Shown: positions 18,307 to 26,670 of the stretch, piece by piece
How positions within the stretch are numbered: position 1 is the first letter of the stretch
Layout of the letters: every line of letters begins with the position of its first letter
Assembly: GCA_965221195.1 (NCBI GenBank)
Contig: OZ244864.1
Span: 992,001-1,056,000 of the forward strand
Source of the DNA: Poriferisodalis sp965221195
Lineage (GTDB): Bacteria > Actinomycetota > Acidimicrobiia > Acidimicrobiales > Poriferisodalaceae
Direction of reading: 5' to 3'
DNA length: 64,000 nucleotides
Notes under the pieces: model-generated
What the model saw: the letters and a program-made list of their open reading frames with translations, nothing else
Databases searched by the model: none
What the model was told of the DNA's origin: nothing
Program-made: the position numbers and the translations under genes

Positions 18307-18420
18307 GATGAGATCGTACCGAGGTCACCTGCGACACCTCACCTGCGACACCTGCAGTGACCGGATGCGGGCACCATCGATACGTGAATACGAGTGATGC
18401 GAAGAGCGAACCGACACCTC

Positions 18421-18454
18421 GGCGGGCGGGCACCATCGATGCTGCCCGCCCGCC
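18421..18454 (-). terminator. Strong GC hairpin after the FAS1 gene
   Basis: A perfect 12-bp stem (18421-18432 with 18443-18454) and 10-nt loop sits 15 bases past the FAS1 stop on the minus strand. There is no clear U-tract, so it may end or stabilise the FAS1 transcript and partly insulate the sigma gene. Confidence 0.6.
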
Positions 18455-18469
18455 GAAGCCGGTGCCGTC

Positions 18470-19594
18470 CTACTCGCCGGAGGGGGGCAGTAGGACGGTG
18501 TCGATGACGTGGATGACGCCGTTGGAGGCTTCTATGTCGGTGGCGACGACGGTGGCGTTGTTGATTCTTACGGTGTCGCCGTCTACTGAGATGTTGATGT
18601 CGGCGCCGTTGACGGTGGTGACGGTTTGGCCGTTGAGTCCTACGACGGTCTCGGCGGGGGCTTCGAGTGGGAGTACGTGGTAGGTGAGTACGGCGGTGAG
18701 TAGTTCGGTGTTGGCGAGTAGCTCTTCGGGGGTGGTGCCTAGCGCGGCGATTGCTGTGGCGAATGCTTCTTCGGTGGGTGCGAGTACGGTGAAGGGCCCG
18801 TCGCCGTTGAGTGTGTCAACGAGGCCAGCGGCCTGCACGGCGGCCACCAGTGTCGGGAACGATCCCGTCTCAACCGCTACCTCCACGACTGTGCCCAGCG
18901 CCGCCTCGGCAGCCTCGGCTGCTGCGGCCGCTTGGGCGGCCACAATCTCCTCAATCACCGCAGGCGGTACCAAGACGGTGTCGATGACGTGGATGACGCC
19001 GTTGGAGGCTTCTATGTCGGTGGCGACGACGGTGGCGTTGTTGATTCTTACGGTGTCGCCGTCTACTGAGATGTTGATGTCGGCGCCGTTGACGGTGGTG
19101 ACGGTTTGGCCGTTGAGTCCTACGACGGTCTCGGCGGGGGCTTCGAGTGGGAGTACGTGGTAGGTGAGCACGGCGGTGAGTAGTTCGGTGTTGGCGAGTA
19201 GCTCTTCGGGGGTGGTGCCTAGCGCGGCGATTGCTGTGGCGAATGCTTCTTCGGTGGGTGCGAGTACGGTGAAGGGCCCGTCGCCGTTGAGCGTGTCAAC
19301 GAGGCCAGCGGCCTGCACGGCGGCCACCAGTGTCGGGAACGATCCCGCCTCAACCGCTACCTCCACGATTGTGCCTGCCGTGGCTTCGGTGGTCGGCGTG
19401 GTGTCTTCGTCCATCGCCATGGCTTCGGTGGTCGGTGCTGCTTCGGCTGCCGATGTCGGCGCTGCGGTAGCGGCAGGTGCAGTGGGTGCGGGCTCATCGG
19501 CGTCGCTGTCGTCGTCGCTGCACGCAGCCGCCACGAGGGCTGCTGCCAGTAACAGTGCCGATAGCCGGGCAAATCTGCCGTGTCTTGCAGTCAT
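18470..19594 (-). CDS. Lipoprotein with two fasciclin (FAS1) domains
   Basis: A surface lipoprotein of 374 residues from ATG 19594. The lipobox LVAAACSDDD (Cys about residue 26) is followed by a Pro/Ala/Thr linker (PTAPAATAAPTSAAEAAPTTEA) and two FAS1 domains. Each has TGSFPTLVAAVQAAGL / DGPFTVLAPTEEAF (H1-like) and NGVIHVIDTVLLPP (H2). FAS1 domains mediate cell-surface adhesion. The domains are almost identical, reflecting a recent 480-bp tandem duplication. An AGGAG-like site precedes the chosen start; a longer frame to 19831 lacks support. It is paired with the sigma/anti-sigma genes and resembles MPT70/MPT83. Confidence 0.9.
   Translation of the reverse strand: MTARHGRFARLSALLLAAALVAAACSDDDSDADEPAPTAPAATAAPTSAAEAAPTTEAMAMDEDTTPTTEATAGTIVEVAVEAGSFPTLVAAVQAAGLVDTLNGDGPFTVLAPTEEAFATAIAALGTTPEELLANTELLTAVLTYHVLPLEAPAETVVGLNGQTVTTVNGADINISVDGDTVRINNATVVATDIEASNGVIHVIDTVLVPPAVIEEIVAAQAAAAAEAAEAALGTVVEVAVETGSFPTLVAAVQAAGLVDTLNGDGPFTVLAPTEEAFATAIAALGTTPEELLANTELLTAVLTYHVLPLEAPAETVVGLNGQTVTTVNGADINISVDGDTVRINNATVVATDIEASNGVIHVIDTVLLPPSGE
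18494..19374. repeat. Tandem duplication, 480-bp period, in the FAS1 gene
   Basis: 18494-18894 and 18974-19374 align over about 401 bases with roughly four differences, that is about 99% identity. The unit includes a whole FAS1 domain in frame. The near identity at silent sites points to recent duplication or ongoing gene conversion. Confidence 0.92.
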
Positions 19595-19630
19595 ACTGAC
19601 TTCTCCAAGTTTTGGGGGAACTTGACGTTG

Positions 19631-19659
19631 ATTACGCAGCGGACGGCCTGTTTGGTTGC
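19631..19659 (-). promoter_or_regulatory. Candidate ECF-type promoter of the FAS1 gene
   Basis: On the minus strand GCAACC (19654-19659) is separated by 17 bases from CGTAAT (19631-19636), 36 bases before the FAS1 start codon. AAC-containing -35 and CGT-containing -10 elements are the general ECF pattern. The match was picked by eye, so it is tentative. Confidence 0.4.
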
Positions 19660-19709
19660 AGTTTTGGTTGCACTTTCTCGCTAGTGCGTTCGCGCCGGTG
19701 CCCGCGCGC

Positions 19710-20831
19710 TCACCCTGTGTGGCTGTGACCTGGCTGGCTGTGACCCGGCTCGCGATACAGAGCTGCTCCCCAGTGCGCTCCTGCACCGAAGCTGGTGAAG
19801 GCCACCAGCGAGCCCGGACCGATCCGGCCATCTAAGCGCAGCTCATGGAACAGAATCGGCAGCGTCCCAGCCGTCGTGTTGCCCCAGTGGTCGATATTGG
19901 AAGGCACCATCGCATCATCAACGCCAAGCCGCCGCCGCACGCCGTCAAGGATTCGCTCGTTGGCTTGGTGCGCTACCACGATGTCGAGATCGTCCAAGCT
20001 GTTTCCGGTGCGCGCCAGCACATCTAGCACCGCGTCGGGCATGGTCTCTACCGCCAGCCGGTACAGGCCGCCGCCGTTCATCGCGGGATGGTGCAGGCCC
20101 TGCGCGATCTGTGCGGCATCTGCGTAGGGACGCTGTAGCGAACCCAAGCCGGGCACTTCGATCAGGCTGGCGTTGGTGCCGTCAGTTCTCAGAGTTGAGG
20201 CCAGAAACCCGACAGGCTGATTCTTCTGCGACATCCCGTCCGCCTCGCAGCGTCTCACCACTGCTGCGCCGGCACCGTCGCCGAACAGCACGCTCCAAGC
20301 ACGGTGACGGTTCGCTAGTTCACGCTCGTCGTCGGTGACTGGTCGTTCAGTGCGGCCCAGCACGATGTCCCATGCGTCTCCCCAGGGCAGATAGCCCGCA
20401 TGCACCTCGGCGCCGATCACCAGCACCGTGTCGGCCCGGTCGGTGGCGATCAGCATGTCGGCCAGATCCAGTCCGAACAAGAATCCGGCGCACTGCTGGC
20501 GCAGATCGAACGTCGCTACGCCTTCGATGCCTGACTTGTGCTGCACTGCGCCTGCGATGCCGGGATTCTGGCGATCAGGTGTCATGGTGGCGCAGACCAC
20601 CGCATCCACGTCAGCGGCGTCCACCTTGGCATCTGCCAGCGCTGCGGTAGCCGCTTCGGCTCCTAAGTCTGACGCTCCGGTGCCCGGTTCGGTGAAACGA
20701 CGGCTCACTACACCTGAGCGCGAGCGGATCCACTCATCGGACGTGTCCATGATGCGGGCCAGCGCGTGATTAGTCACCACATGAGGCGGCTCCGCAATAC
20801 CGGTCCCTGTGATGACCGCCGCCATGAACAA
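19710..20831 (-). CDS. Beta-ketoacyl-ACP synthase III family protein
   Basis: A 373-residue thiolase-fold enzyme that condenses an acyl-CoA with malonyl-ACP or a similar acceptor. The catalytic Cys is in FDLRQQCAGFLFGL (about residue 115), the His in IVVAHQANERILDG, and the Asn in HWGNTTAGTLPIL. The N-terminus AAVITGTGIAEPPHVVTN and SDEWIRSRSGVVSRRF are FabH-like. No other fatty-acid synthase genes are adjacent, so it may act in a special pathway. The C-terminus ends in a small repeat (HSQPGHSHTG). Starts MFMAAV; a second ATG six bases on is possible. Confidence 0.85.
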   Translation of the reverse strand: MFMAAVITGTGIAEPPHVVTNHALARIMDTSDEWIRSRSGVVSRRFTEPGTGASDLGAEAATAALADAKVDAADVDAVVCATMTPDRQNPGIAGAVQHKSGIEGVATFDLRQQCAGFLFGLDLADMLIATDRADTVLVIGAEVHAGYLPWGDAWDIVLGRTERPVTDDERELANRHRAWSVLFGDGAGAAVVRRCEADGMSQKNQPVGFLASTLRTDGTNASLIEVPGLGSLQRPYADAAQIAQGLHHPAMNGGGLYRLAVETMPDAVLDVLARTGNSLDDLDIVVAHQANERILDGVRRRLGVDDAMVPSNIDHWGNTTAGTLPILFHELRLDGRIGPGSLVAFTSFGAGAHWGAALYREPGHSQPGHSHTG

Positions 20832-20997
20832 CGAAGCCTAAATCAGCCACGCCCTCCCCAGAGCGCGCCTCCTACCGGTGACATCCCGAAATGGAAACCG
20901 TCTGACTGAGTTGTGCGCGATACTTGATCGTCGATCAGCAAGACGTAGCTGCCCCAGCCCCCCAAGATCCAGTCCCCCCCCAGACCAAGGAAAATCG

Positions 20998-22374
20998 ATG
21001 CAAGACTGCCGAGAGGTGGCTCGACGCCATCTCGTGCCTCATTTCACGGCAGCCGGTGCGTGGAACGCCGACGACCTCGTGGTTGTTGAGCGCGGCGAGG
21101 GCTGCTACCTCACCGACGCTGACGGCAACGAGTATCTTGACGCGCTCGCTGGCTTGTTCTGCACCAATCTCGGTCATGGTCGCAGTGACTTGACCGCCGC
21201 CGCAGCGAAACAGATGGACCAGTTGGCGTTCTGCTCCAACTGGGGTTTTGCCCATCCTTCAGCCATTGAGGCTGCGTCAATGATCGCCCAGCGCGCGCCT
21301 GCCGGTCTCAACCGAGTGTTCTTTGTGAACTCCGGCTCTGAATCGGTGGAGTCTGCGATCAAGCTGGCCCGCTGTTTTCATTTGGCCAACGGATCAGAGC
21401 AGAGGCACAAGGTGATTGCGCGGCAGATGGCGTATCACGGCACAACCCTCGGCGCGCTCGCCCTTACCGGTGTTCCTCGTGTGCGAGACCCGTTCCTGCC
21501 GTTGATTGCCGATGACACCGTCCGGCATGTGTCCAACACGCTGGGCTGGCACCTTGGGCCGGGCCAGTCGGTTCGCGATCTGCCTTGCGTCACCGAAATC
21601 GAGGAAGCCATATTGGCCGAAGGCCCCGAGACCGTGGCCATGGTGATTGCCGAGCCGGTTCAGAACGGCCGCGGTGCCCTTGTGCCGCCGCCTGGCTATT
21701 GGAGTGAGCTGCGGCGCATATGTGACACCTACGACGTGTTGCTTTGCGCCGATGAGGTCATCAACTCTTTCGGCCGCCTCGGCTATTGGTTTGGTAGCGA
21801 ACGCTTCGGTGCCGAACCCGACATCATCACCTTCGCGAAGGGTGTCACTAGTGGGTACGCCCCGCTGGGCGGCCTCGTTGCGCGAGATTCGCTGGTGGAG
21901 CGTGTGTGGGACTCTCCGCTGGCGATGTTCGCCCACGGCTCCACCTTCGGCGCTCATCCGGTTGCCACCGCGGTTGCTGTGGCGAACATGACAGCCATGC
22001 ACGACGAAGATGTCTTCGCAGGGGTGCTGGCAAACGAGGCGCACTTGTCTGGCGGGCTAGCAGGCCTGATGGACGCGCATGCGTGCGTGAAAGAAGTGCG
22101 CGGGGCTGGCTACTTCTACGCGGTTGAGTTAATGCGGGATCGGCACTCGGGCACCGAACTCAGCGAGGCTGAGTTTGCTTCGCTGCTGGCGGGCGGTGTC
22201 TTGGATCGGCTCGTCCGAGAAGAACGCGTGTTGGTGCGGCCTGATGCCCGTGGTGGTGCCATGTTGATGATCTCTCCGCCGCTAGTGGCCGACATTGCCG
22301 TGATTGACGAATTGTTGAGTCGGCTCGACAAGGTGCTGCACCGCACCGGCGACTGGCTCCGCGCCTCGAGTTGA
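20998..22374 (+). CDS. tpa: Class III aminotransferase, probable taurine:pyruvate aminotransferase
   Basis: PLP enzyme of 458 residues proposed to move the amino group of taurine to pyruvate, giving sulfoacetaldehyde and alanine. Marks are CTNLGHGRSDL, VFFVNSGSESVESAIKLAR, YHGTTLGALALTG, the PLP-contacting ADEVINSFGRLG, and the lysine in TFAKGVTSGYAPLGG. The taurine assignment rests on the neighbours: pta overlaps it by 4 bases and xsc follows, together the full taurine-to-acetyl-CoA route. Alone it could be another omega-amino acid aminotransferase. I use ATG 20998, where homology starts, over the upstream frame to 20878. Confidence 0.82.
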   Translation: MQDCREVARRHLVPHFTAAGAWNADDLVVVERGEGCYLTDADGNEYLDALAGLFCTNLGHGRSDLTAAAAKQMDQLAFCSNWGFAHPSAIEAASMIAQRAPAGLNRVFFVNSGSESVESAIKLARCFHLANGSEQRHKVIARQMAYHGTTLGALALTGVPRVRDPFLPLIADDTVRHVSNTLGWHLGPGQSVRDLPCVTEIEEAILAEGPETVAMVIAEPVQNGRGALVPPPGYWSELRRICDTYDVLLCADEVINSFGRLGYWFGSERFGAEPDIITFAKGVTSGYAPLGGLVARDSLVERVWDSPLAMFAHGSTFGAHPVATAVAVANMTAMHDEDVFAGVLANEAHLSGGLAGLMDAHACVKEVRGAGYFYAVELMRDRHSGTELSEAEFASLLAGGVLDRLVREERVLVRPDARGGAMLMISPPLVADIAVIDELLSRLDKVLHRTGDWLRASS

Positions 22375-23300
22375 CAACCACCGAGTCGGCTGCGGCCCCC
22401 GAAACGGTCGTCGAGTCGTGGCGACGCCAAGCACGAGCTGCGCAGATGCGAATTGTCTTGGCCGACGGTTCCGACGAGCGTGCCAGAGCTGCGGCTGCTT
22501 CACTGGCCGCTCAGGGACTAGCCGAGCCGGTACTAGTTGACGACCCCGTTGAGGTGTGCTCGCCTGCCGTGCGGGCCTACGCCCGGGCGTCGGCTTGGCG
22601 CGAGCGCATCGACCTCAATGACCCGCTGCATGTAGCGGCGCTCATGGTGGCCGTCGGCGAAGCCGATGCCTGCGTCGGCGGTGCCAGCCGTCCGTCCGCC
22701 GATGTGGTGCGGGCAGCACTGTTTTGTATCGGCCCTGCACCCGGCATCGACACCATCAGTAGCTGTTTTTTGATGTTGCTTGCAGACGGGACGCCCATCA
22801 CCTACGGCGACTGCGGTGTGATTCCTGAGCCCGACGCTGCTCAGTTAGCCGCTATTGCTATGGCTACGGCGGCTACCCACGCTGAACTCACGGGGGAGAT
22901 GCCGCGGGTTGCCATGCTGTCGTACTCCACCAAAGGCAGCGCCACTGGGGTTGGGGTTGAGCGGGTGCGTTCGGCCACGCAGATGGTGCGTGATCAGATG
23001 GGCGCACTGGCCGTCGATGGCGAACTTCAATTTGATGCTGCTTGGGATCGGGAAGTGGCTGCCGTCAAGGCTCCGGGCTCGGAGGTCGCAGGCCGTGCCA
23101 ACGTGTTCGTCTTCCCCGATCTCAACTCCGGCAACATCGCCTACAAGATCACCCAACGCCTCGCCGGTGCCCGGGCCTACGGTCCGCTGCTGCAAGGGAC
23201 AGCGGGGGTGATTCACGACTTGTCGCGCGGCTGCAGCACAGACGACATTTTTTCGGTGGCGTTGATTGCGGCGTGCCAAGCTGCACAGCGTCGCGGGTAA
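22371..23300 (+). CDS. pta: Phosphate acetyltransferase (PTA/PTB family)
   Basis: A 309-residue catalytic-core type enzyme that converts acetyl phosphate and CoA to acetyl-CoA. Features are RIVLADGSDERARAAA near the start, ADACVGGASRPSADVVRA, the MLSYSTKGSATGVGVERV segment, and the C-terminal VFVFPDLNSGNIAYKITQRL with PLLQGTAGVIHDLSRG. It lacks the N-terminal regulatory domain of long Pta proteins. TTG start overlapping the tpa stop (TTGA), so coupled. It would consume the acetyl phosphate made by Xsc, the same role as in other taurine degraders. Confidence 0.87.
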   Translation: MTTTESAAAPETVVESWRRQARAAQMRIVLADGSDERARAAAASLAAQGLAEPVLVDDPVEVCSPAVRAYARASAWRERIDLNDPLHVAALMVAVGEADACVGGASRPSADVVRAALFCIGPAPGIDTISSCFLMLLADGTPITYGDCGVIPEPDAAQLAAIAMATAATHAELTGEMPRVAMLSYSTKGSATGVGVERVRSATQMVRDQMGALAVDGELQFDAAWDREVAAVKAPGSEVAGRANVFVFPDLNSGNIAYKITQRLAGARAYGPLLQGTAGVIHDLSRGCSTDDIFSVALIAACQAAQRRG

Positions 23301-23404
23301 GCGACCGGCGGCAGACCCAGCGGCAAACCCAGTAGCACAGCCGACCGGGCTTCGGGGATTCGTCCATCTGCACACGCTCTCAGCGTCGTTTACTGTGACA
23401 AATT

Positions 23405-23470
23405 GATATCTCGTTGGTATCTCGCTAGCTGATATCCCGTTCAATTATCCCGTTCAGATATCCCGTTCAA
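23405..23470 (+). repeat. Iterated ATATCCCGTTCA-like repeats before xsc
   Basis: Five degenerate copies of a 10-14 base unit (GATATCTCGTTG, GTATCTCGCT, GATATCCCGTTCAA, TTATCCCGTTCA, GATATCCCGTTCAA) fill the DNA just upstream of the xsc ribosome-binding site (GAAGG near 23473). Closely spaced and partly palindromic (GATATC), they could bind a regulator or be neutral tandem repeats. Confidence 0.6.
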
Positions 23471-23484
23471 CGAAGGGTGAAGAC

Positions 23485-25251
23485 ATGACCCGCATGACCC
23501 CCAGCGAAGCGTTCGTAGAGACAATGACAGCCCACGGAGTTGACACCATCTTCGGCATCATGGGCAGCGCGTTCATGGATGCCATGGACATCTTTGAGCC
23601 GGCCGGCATTGAGCTGGTGCCGGTGGTTCACGAGCAAGGCGCTGCACACATGGCCGACGGCTTCAGCCGCGTCAGCGGTCGCCACGGGGTGGTGATCGGC
23701 CAGAACGGGCCGGGCATCTCCAACTGCGTCACGGCGATTGCTGCTGCGTACTGGGCGCACAGCCCTGTGGTCATCGTCACTCCCGAGACCGGCACCATGG
23801 GCATCGGACTGGGCGGTTTCCAAGAGGCCAACCAGCTGCCGATGTTTGAGGAGTTCACCAAATACCAAGGTCATGTCAACAACGAACACCGGATGGCTGA
23901 ACTGACCGGCCGGTGCTTCGACCGGGCCCTTTCTGAGATGGGTCCGACACAGCTCAACATTCCCCGCGACCGTTTTTATGGCGACATTGACGTGGACATC
24001 CCTGCACCACAGCTAGTGGATCGTGGCCCCGGCGGTGAACGCACCCTAAGCGAGGCGGCTGAACTGCTGGCCCGGGCGGAGTTCCCGGTGATGATCTCCG
24101 GCGGCGGTGTGGTGATGGGCGACGCCATGGAAGAGACGATTGCCTTGGCGCAACGGCTGGGCTGCCCGGTGGTGAACAGCTACCTGCACAACGATTCGTT
24201 TCCGGCATCTCATCCGTTGTGGTGCGGACCACTCGGCTATCAAGGCTCCAAGGCGGCTATGCGGCTGATCTCGCGGGCAGATGTGGTGCTGGCGCTGGGC
24301 ACTCGGCTCGGCCCATTTGGAACGCTGCCTCAGCACGACCTCGACTATTGGCCCACCGAGGCGAAGATCATTCAGGTGGATGCCGATGCCACGATGCTCG
24401 GCTTGGTCAAGCACATCGATGTGGGTATATGCGGTGACGCCGGAGCGGCGGCGCTTGCCCTCACCCAGCGTCTGAGCAACCGAGAGCTGGTCTGCGACGC
24501 AACACGAACTCAGCGAGCCGCGGAGATCGCCGCTGAACGGGCCGACTGGGAAGCCGAGCTAGACGACTGGATTCACGAGACAGATGATTTCAGCGTCGAC
24601 ATGATTAAGCAGGCAACGGAAGAGAGCCACAACTCGATGCATCCCCGCCAAGTACTGCGCGAACTCGAAAAGGCAATGCCGGAGCGGGTCATGGTGTCTA
24701 CCGACATCGGCAACATCAACTCCGTGGCCAACAGCTACCTGCGTTTTGAGGAGCCACGTTCGTTTTTTGCGGCAATGAGCTGGGGCAACTGCGGCTACGC
24801 GCTACCCACGATGATCGGGGCCAAAAAAGCAGCACCAGATCGACCGGCGGTGGCCTATGCAGGCGACGGAGCGTGGGCCATGAGCATGGTGGAGACCATG
24901 ACCGCAGTTCGCCACAACATTCCGGTCACTGCGGTGGTGTTCCACAACCGCCAGTGGGGGGCGGAGAAGAAAAACCAAGTCGATTTCTATGGCCGCCGAT
25001 TCGTAGCCGGCGAGCTGGACGGTGGCGAGAACTGGACTGAGGTAGCCAAGGCCATGGGCGCGGAGGGTGTACGCGTCAATCAGCTTGAAGATGTGGGTCC
25101 GGCGCTACAGAGGGCCATTGACGCTCAGATGAACGGCGGCCGCACCACCGTGATTGAAGCCATGTGTACGATGGAACTCGGTGATCCGTTCCGCAAGGAT
25201 GCGCTCAAGCGCCCTGTCCGGTTCTTGGATAAGTACAGCGAATACACCTGA
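23485..25251 (+). CDS. xsc: Sulfoacetaldehyde acetyltransferase
   Basis: Thiamine-diphosphate enzyme of 588 residues that splits sulfoacetaldehyde with phosphate into acetyl phosphate and sulfite. It is colinear with Xsc: N-terminal Pyr domain with the catalytic Glu in VPVVHEQGAAHMADGFSRVSG, a central domain (about 195-330), and a PP domain with the ThDP/Mg motif GDGAWAMSMVETMTAVRHN...FHN. The segments GIMGSAFMDAMDIFEPAGIE, VFHNRQWGAEKKNQVDF and FRKDALKRPVRFLDKY are typical of Xsc rather than acetolactate synthase. It follows tpa-pta on the same strand after 184 bases holding short repeats. Confidence 0.9.
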   Translation: MTRMTPSEAFVETMTAHGVDTIFGIMGSAFMDAMDIFEPAGIELVPVVHEQGAAHMADGFSRVSGRHGVVIGQNGPGISNCVTAIAAAYWAHSPVVIVTPETGTMGIGLGGFQEANQLPMFEEFTKYQGHVNNEHRMAELTGRCFDRALSEMGPTQLNIPRDRFYGDIDVDIPAPQLVDRGPGGERTLSEAAELLARAEFPVMISGGGVVMGDAMEETIALAQRLGCPVVNSYLHNDSFPASHPLWCGPLGYQGSKAAMRLISRADVVLALGTRLGPFGTLPQHDLDYWPTEAKIIQVDADATMLGLVKHIDVGICGDAGAAALALTQRLSNRELVCDATRTQRAAEIAAERADWEAELDDWIHETDDFSVDMIKQATEESHNSMHPRQVLRELEKAMPERVMVSTDIGNINSVANSYLRFEEPRSFFAAMSWGNCGYALPTMIGAKKAAPDRPAVAYAGDGAWAMSMVETMTAVRHNIPVTAVVFHNRQWGAEKKNQVDFYGRRFVAGELDGGENWTEVAKAMGAEGVRVNQLEDVGPALQRAIDAQMNGGRTTVIEAMCTMELGDPFRKDALKRPVRFLDKYSEYT

Positions 25252-25283
25252 GCGCGTGCGGGCTTGAGCCTTGATCTGCTGAT

Positions 25284-25306
25284 GCGCTGCTGGTGACTGG
25301 CAGCGC
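25284..25306. terminator. Hairpin between convergent genes after xsc
   Basis: GCGCTGC (25284-25290) pairs with GCAGCGC (25300-25306) around a 9-base loop, 33 bases after the xsc stop and just before the stop of the convergent small gene. No clear U-tract; likely a shared terminator. Confidence 0.45.
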
Positions 25307-25331
25307 TGCTGTGTAGCTAGCCGTCGAACGG

Positions 25332-25637
25332 TTACAGATTGAGTCCGATGGCTGCGATTGGCGTTGTCACCTGCATTTGCGGGGGAGATGCCACGAGCGG
25401 ACCGAACGCTGCCATTGCCTTTGCCATGGCAGGTGTCTGACCGTGGCGCTGCATTGCTTCGGCATCGCTCATCAGAGCGAAGAACCAGAACGTGTTTGCT
25501 TCACCTCGGTGGTAGGAGTAGATCTCCACGCCCGGTTCGTTGTGGGCGGCTTCAACCATCGCCGATAGGACTTGTTCCATCTCGTCGGTCTTGCCGTCGT
25601 GACAGCTGAAGCTGCCGATCACTGCTGCTTTGCTCAT
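25332..25637 (-). CDS. ABM-domain (putative quinol monooxygenase-like) protein
   Basis: A 101-residue dimeric alpha+beta barrel protein. KAAVIGSFSCHDGKTDEMEQVLSAMVEAA is the first strand and helix; GVEIYSYHRGEANTFWFFALMSDAEAMQRH is the core of antibiotic biosynthesis monooxygenase (ABM) domains. Members oxidise or tautomerise small aromatic or quinone substrates, but many are uncharacterised. It is followed upstream on the same strand by an NAD(P)H-dependent FMN reductase-like gene (57 bases), a plausible redox partnership. Confidence 0.75.
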   Translation of the reverse strand: MSKAAVIGSFSCHDGKTDEMEQVLSAMVEAAHNEPGVEIYSYHRGEANTFWFFALMSDAEAMQRHGQTPAMAKAMAAFGPLVASPPQMQVTTPIAAIGLNL

Positions 25638-25694
25638 AGTGGTTGCTCCTAGATCGAGTGATGTGCATCAAAGCGATGTGCATAGCGCCCGTGC

Positions 25695-26471
25695 TCAATC
25701 GGCTTCGGGGTCTTGGTCTTTAGCGTTGGTGTTCTGGGTCCAATCTTCGGGTCGGTTGCCGATGGCAGGCAGTCCGCCGTTGTCCCGCAGCAGCTTGGCC
25801 ACATGCATCAGGTTCCATGCCATGAACGTGGCGTTGCGGTTGGTGAAGTCATTGTCGTAGCCCTCGTGGCCGCCGTCAGGCCGAGGATCGCCGTAGCTCG
25901 GTCCTGGACCGGCCTCGCCCAGCCACGCACAGTCGGCTTGGGGCGGGATCGTGTAGCCGATATGCGACATGGCGTACAGCAGGTCCATGGCACAGGCTTT
26001 GGCGCCGTCCTCGTTGCCCGTCACGATGCAGCCGGCCGTCTTGCCGTAGTACAGGTACTGGCCTTTGTGGTTGCGGTCGCCGCTGTAGGCGTACATGCGC
26101 TCCACTACCAGCGTGGCCACGCTCGACTTGACACCCAACCAAATGGGCGTGCCAATCACGAAGATGTCGGCACCCATGATCTTGGCTTGGATCTGCGGCC
26201 ATTCATCGGCCATGCCGTTGGCCGTCTGATCTTTCTCCATGCCGAACGCGATGGTGTGAGCCAGCGCGTGGATGATCTCTGTGTCTACGCCTTGGTCGCG
26301 CATCACGCCAGCGGCACGGTTAATCAAGCGCCGCGTGTGTGACTGGGCGGCATCGTGCTTGATTGAGCAGTTGATGAACAGCGCCCGCAGGCCGCTGAAG
26401 TCGGGGAGTTCGTCGGTCTTATCTGTGCTGTCTGGGTTCATGCTGTCTAGGTCCGTGTTGTCTGGGTCCAT
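25695..26471 (-). CDS. Flavodoxin-like NAD(P)H-dependent FMN reductase
   Basis: A 258-residue flavodoxin-fold protein. After a short hydrophilic repeat-rich N-terminus (DPDNTDLDSMNPDSTDKTD), the core begins LRALFINCSIKHD. ADIFVIGTPIWLGVKSSVATLVVERM is the FMN-binding loop of the NADPH-dependent FMN reductase family, and GKTAGCIVTGNEDGAKACAMDLLYAMSHIGY follows. The C-terminal WNLMHVAKLLRDNGGLPAIGN is conserved in this subfamily. The start could lie at the second Met (about residue 11), because the first residues are low-complexity. Confidence 0.82.
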   Translation of the reverse strand: MDPDNTDLDSMNPDSTDKTDELPDFSGLRALFINCSIKHDAAQSHTRRLINRAAGVMRDQGVDTEIIHALAHTIAFGMEKDQTANGMADEWPQIQAKIMGADIFVIGTPIWLGVKSSVATLVVERMYAYSGDRNHKGQYLYYGKTAGCIVTGNEDGAKACAMDLLYAMSHIGYTIPPQADCAWLGEAGPGPSYGDPRPDGGHEGYDNDFTNRNATFMAWNLMHVAKLLRDNGGLPAIGNRPEDWTQNTNAKDQDPEAD

Positions 26472-26670
26472 GCTGTCCAGTCTTTCATGTTGCCCAGCCC
26501 TTCATGTTGCGTGGTCTGATTTCGCGTCGATAGCGCCGGTGAGTGTCGCCAACCAATGCTGGAGTCTGTTTGCGACATTACCTTGGCACTGTCGGGTAAG
26601 ACTGCGGTTGGGTATCGTCGGTTCTGGTCTGCTACGCAACCGAAGCAGTCACTATCTCGGAGGTCACTAC

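Noticed and set aside
18684..19625. Two long plus-strand open frames opposite the FAS1 gene with near-identical translations
   Set aside because: They are mirrors of the duplicated FAS1 domains in GC-rich DNA; Ser/Val/Ala-only composition and no start signals.
23485..25251. Acetolactate synthase
   Set aside because: Generic ThDP-enzyme similarity, but the specific segments and the tpa-pta neighbours fit sulfoacetaldehyde acetyltransferase.
25713..26342. 209-residue plus-strand open frame
   Set aside because: Antisense to the FMN-reductase-like gene, which has clear motifs.
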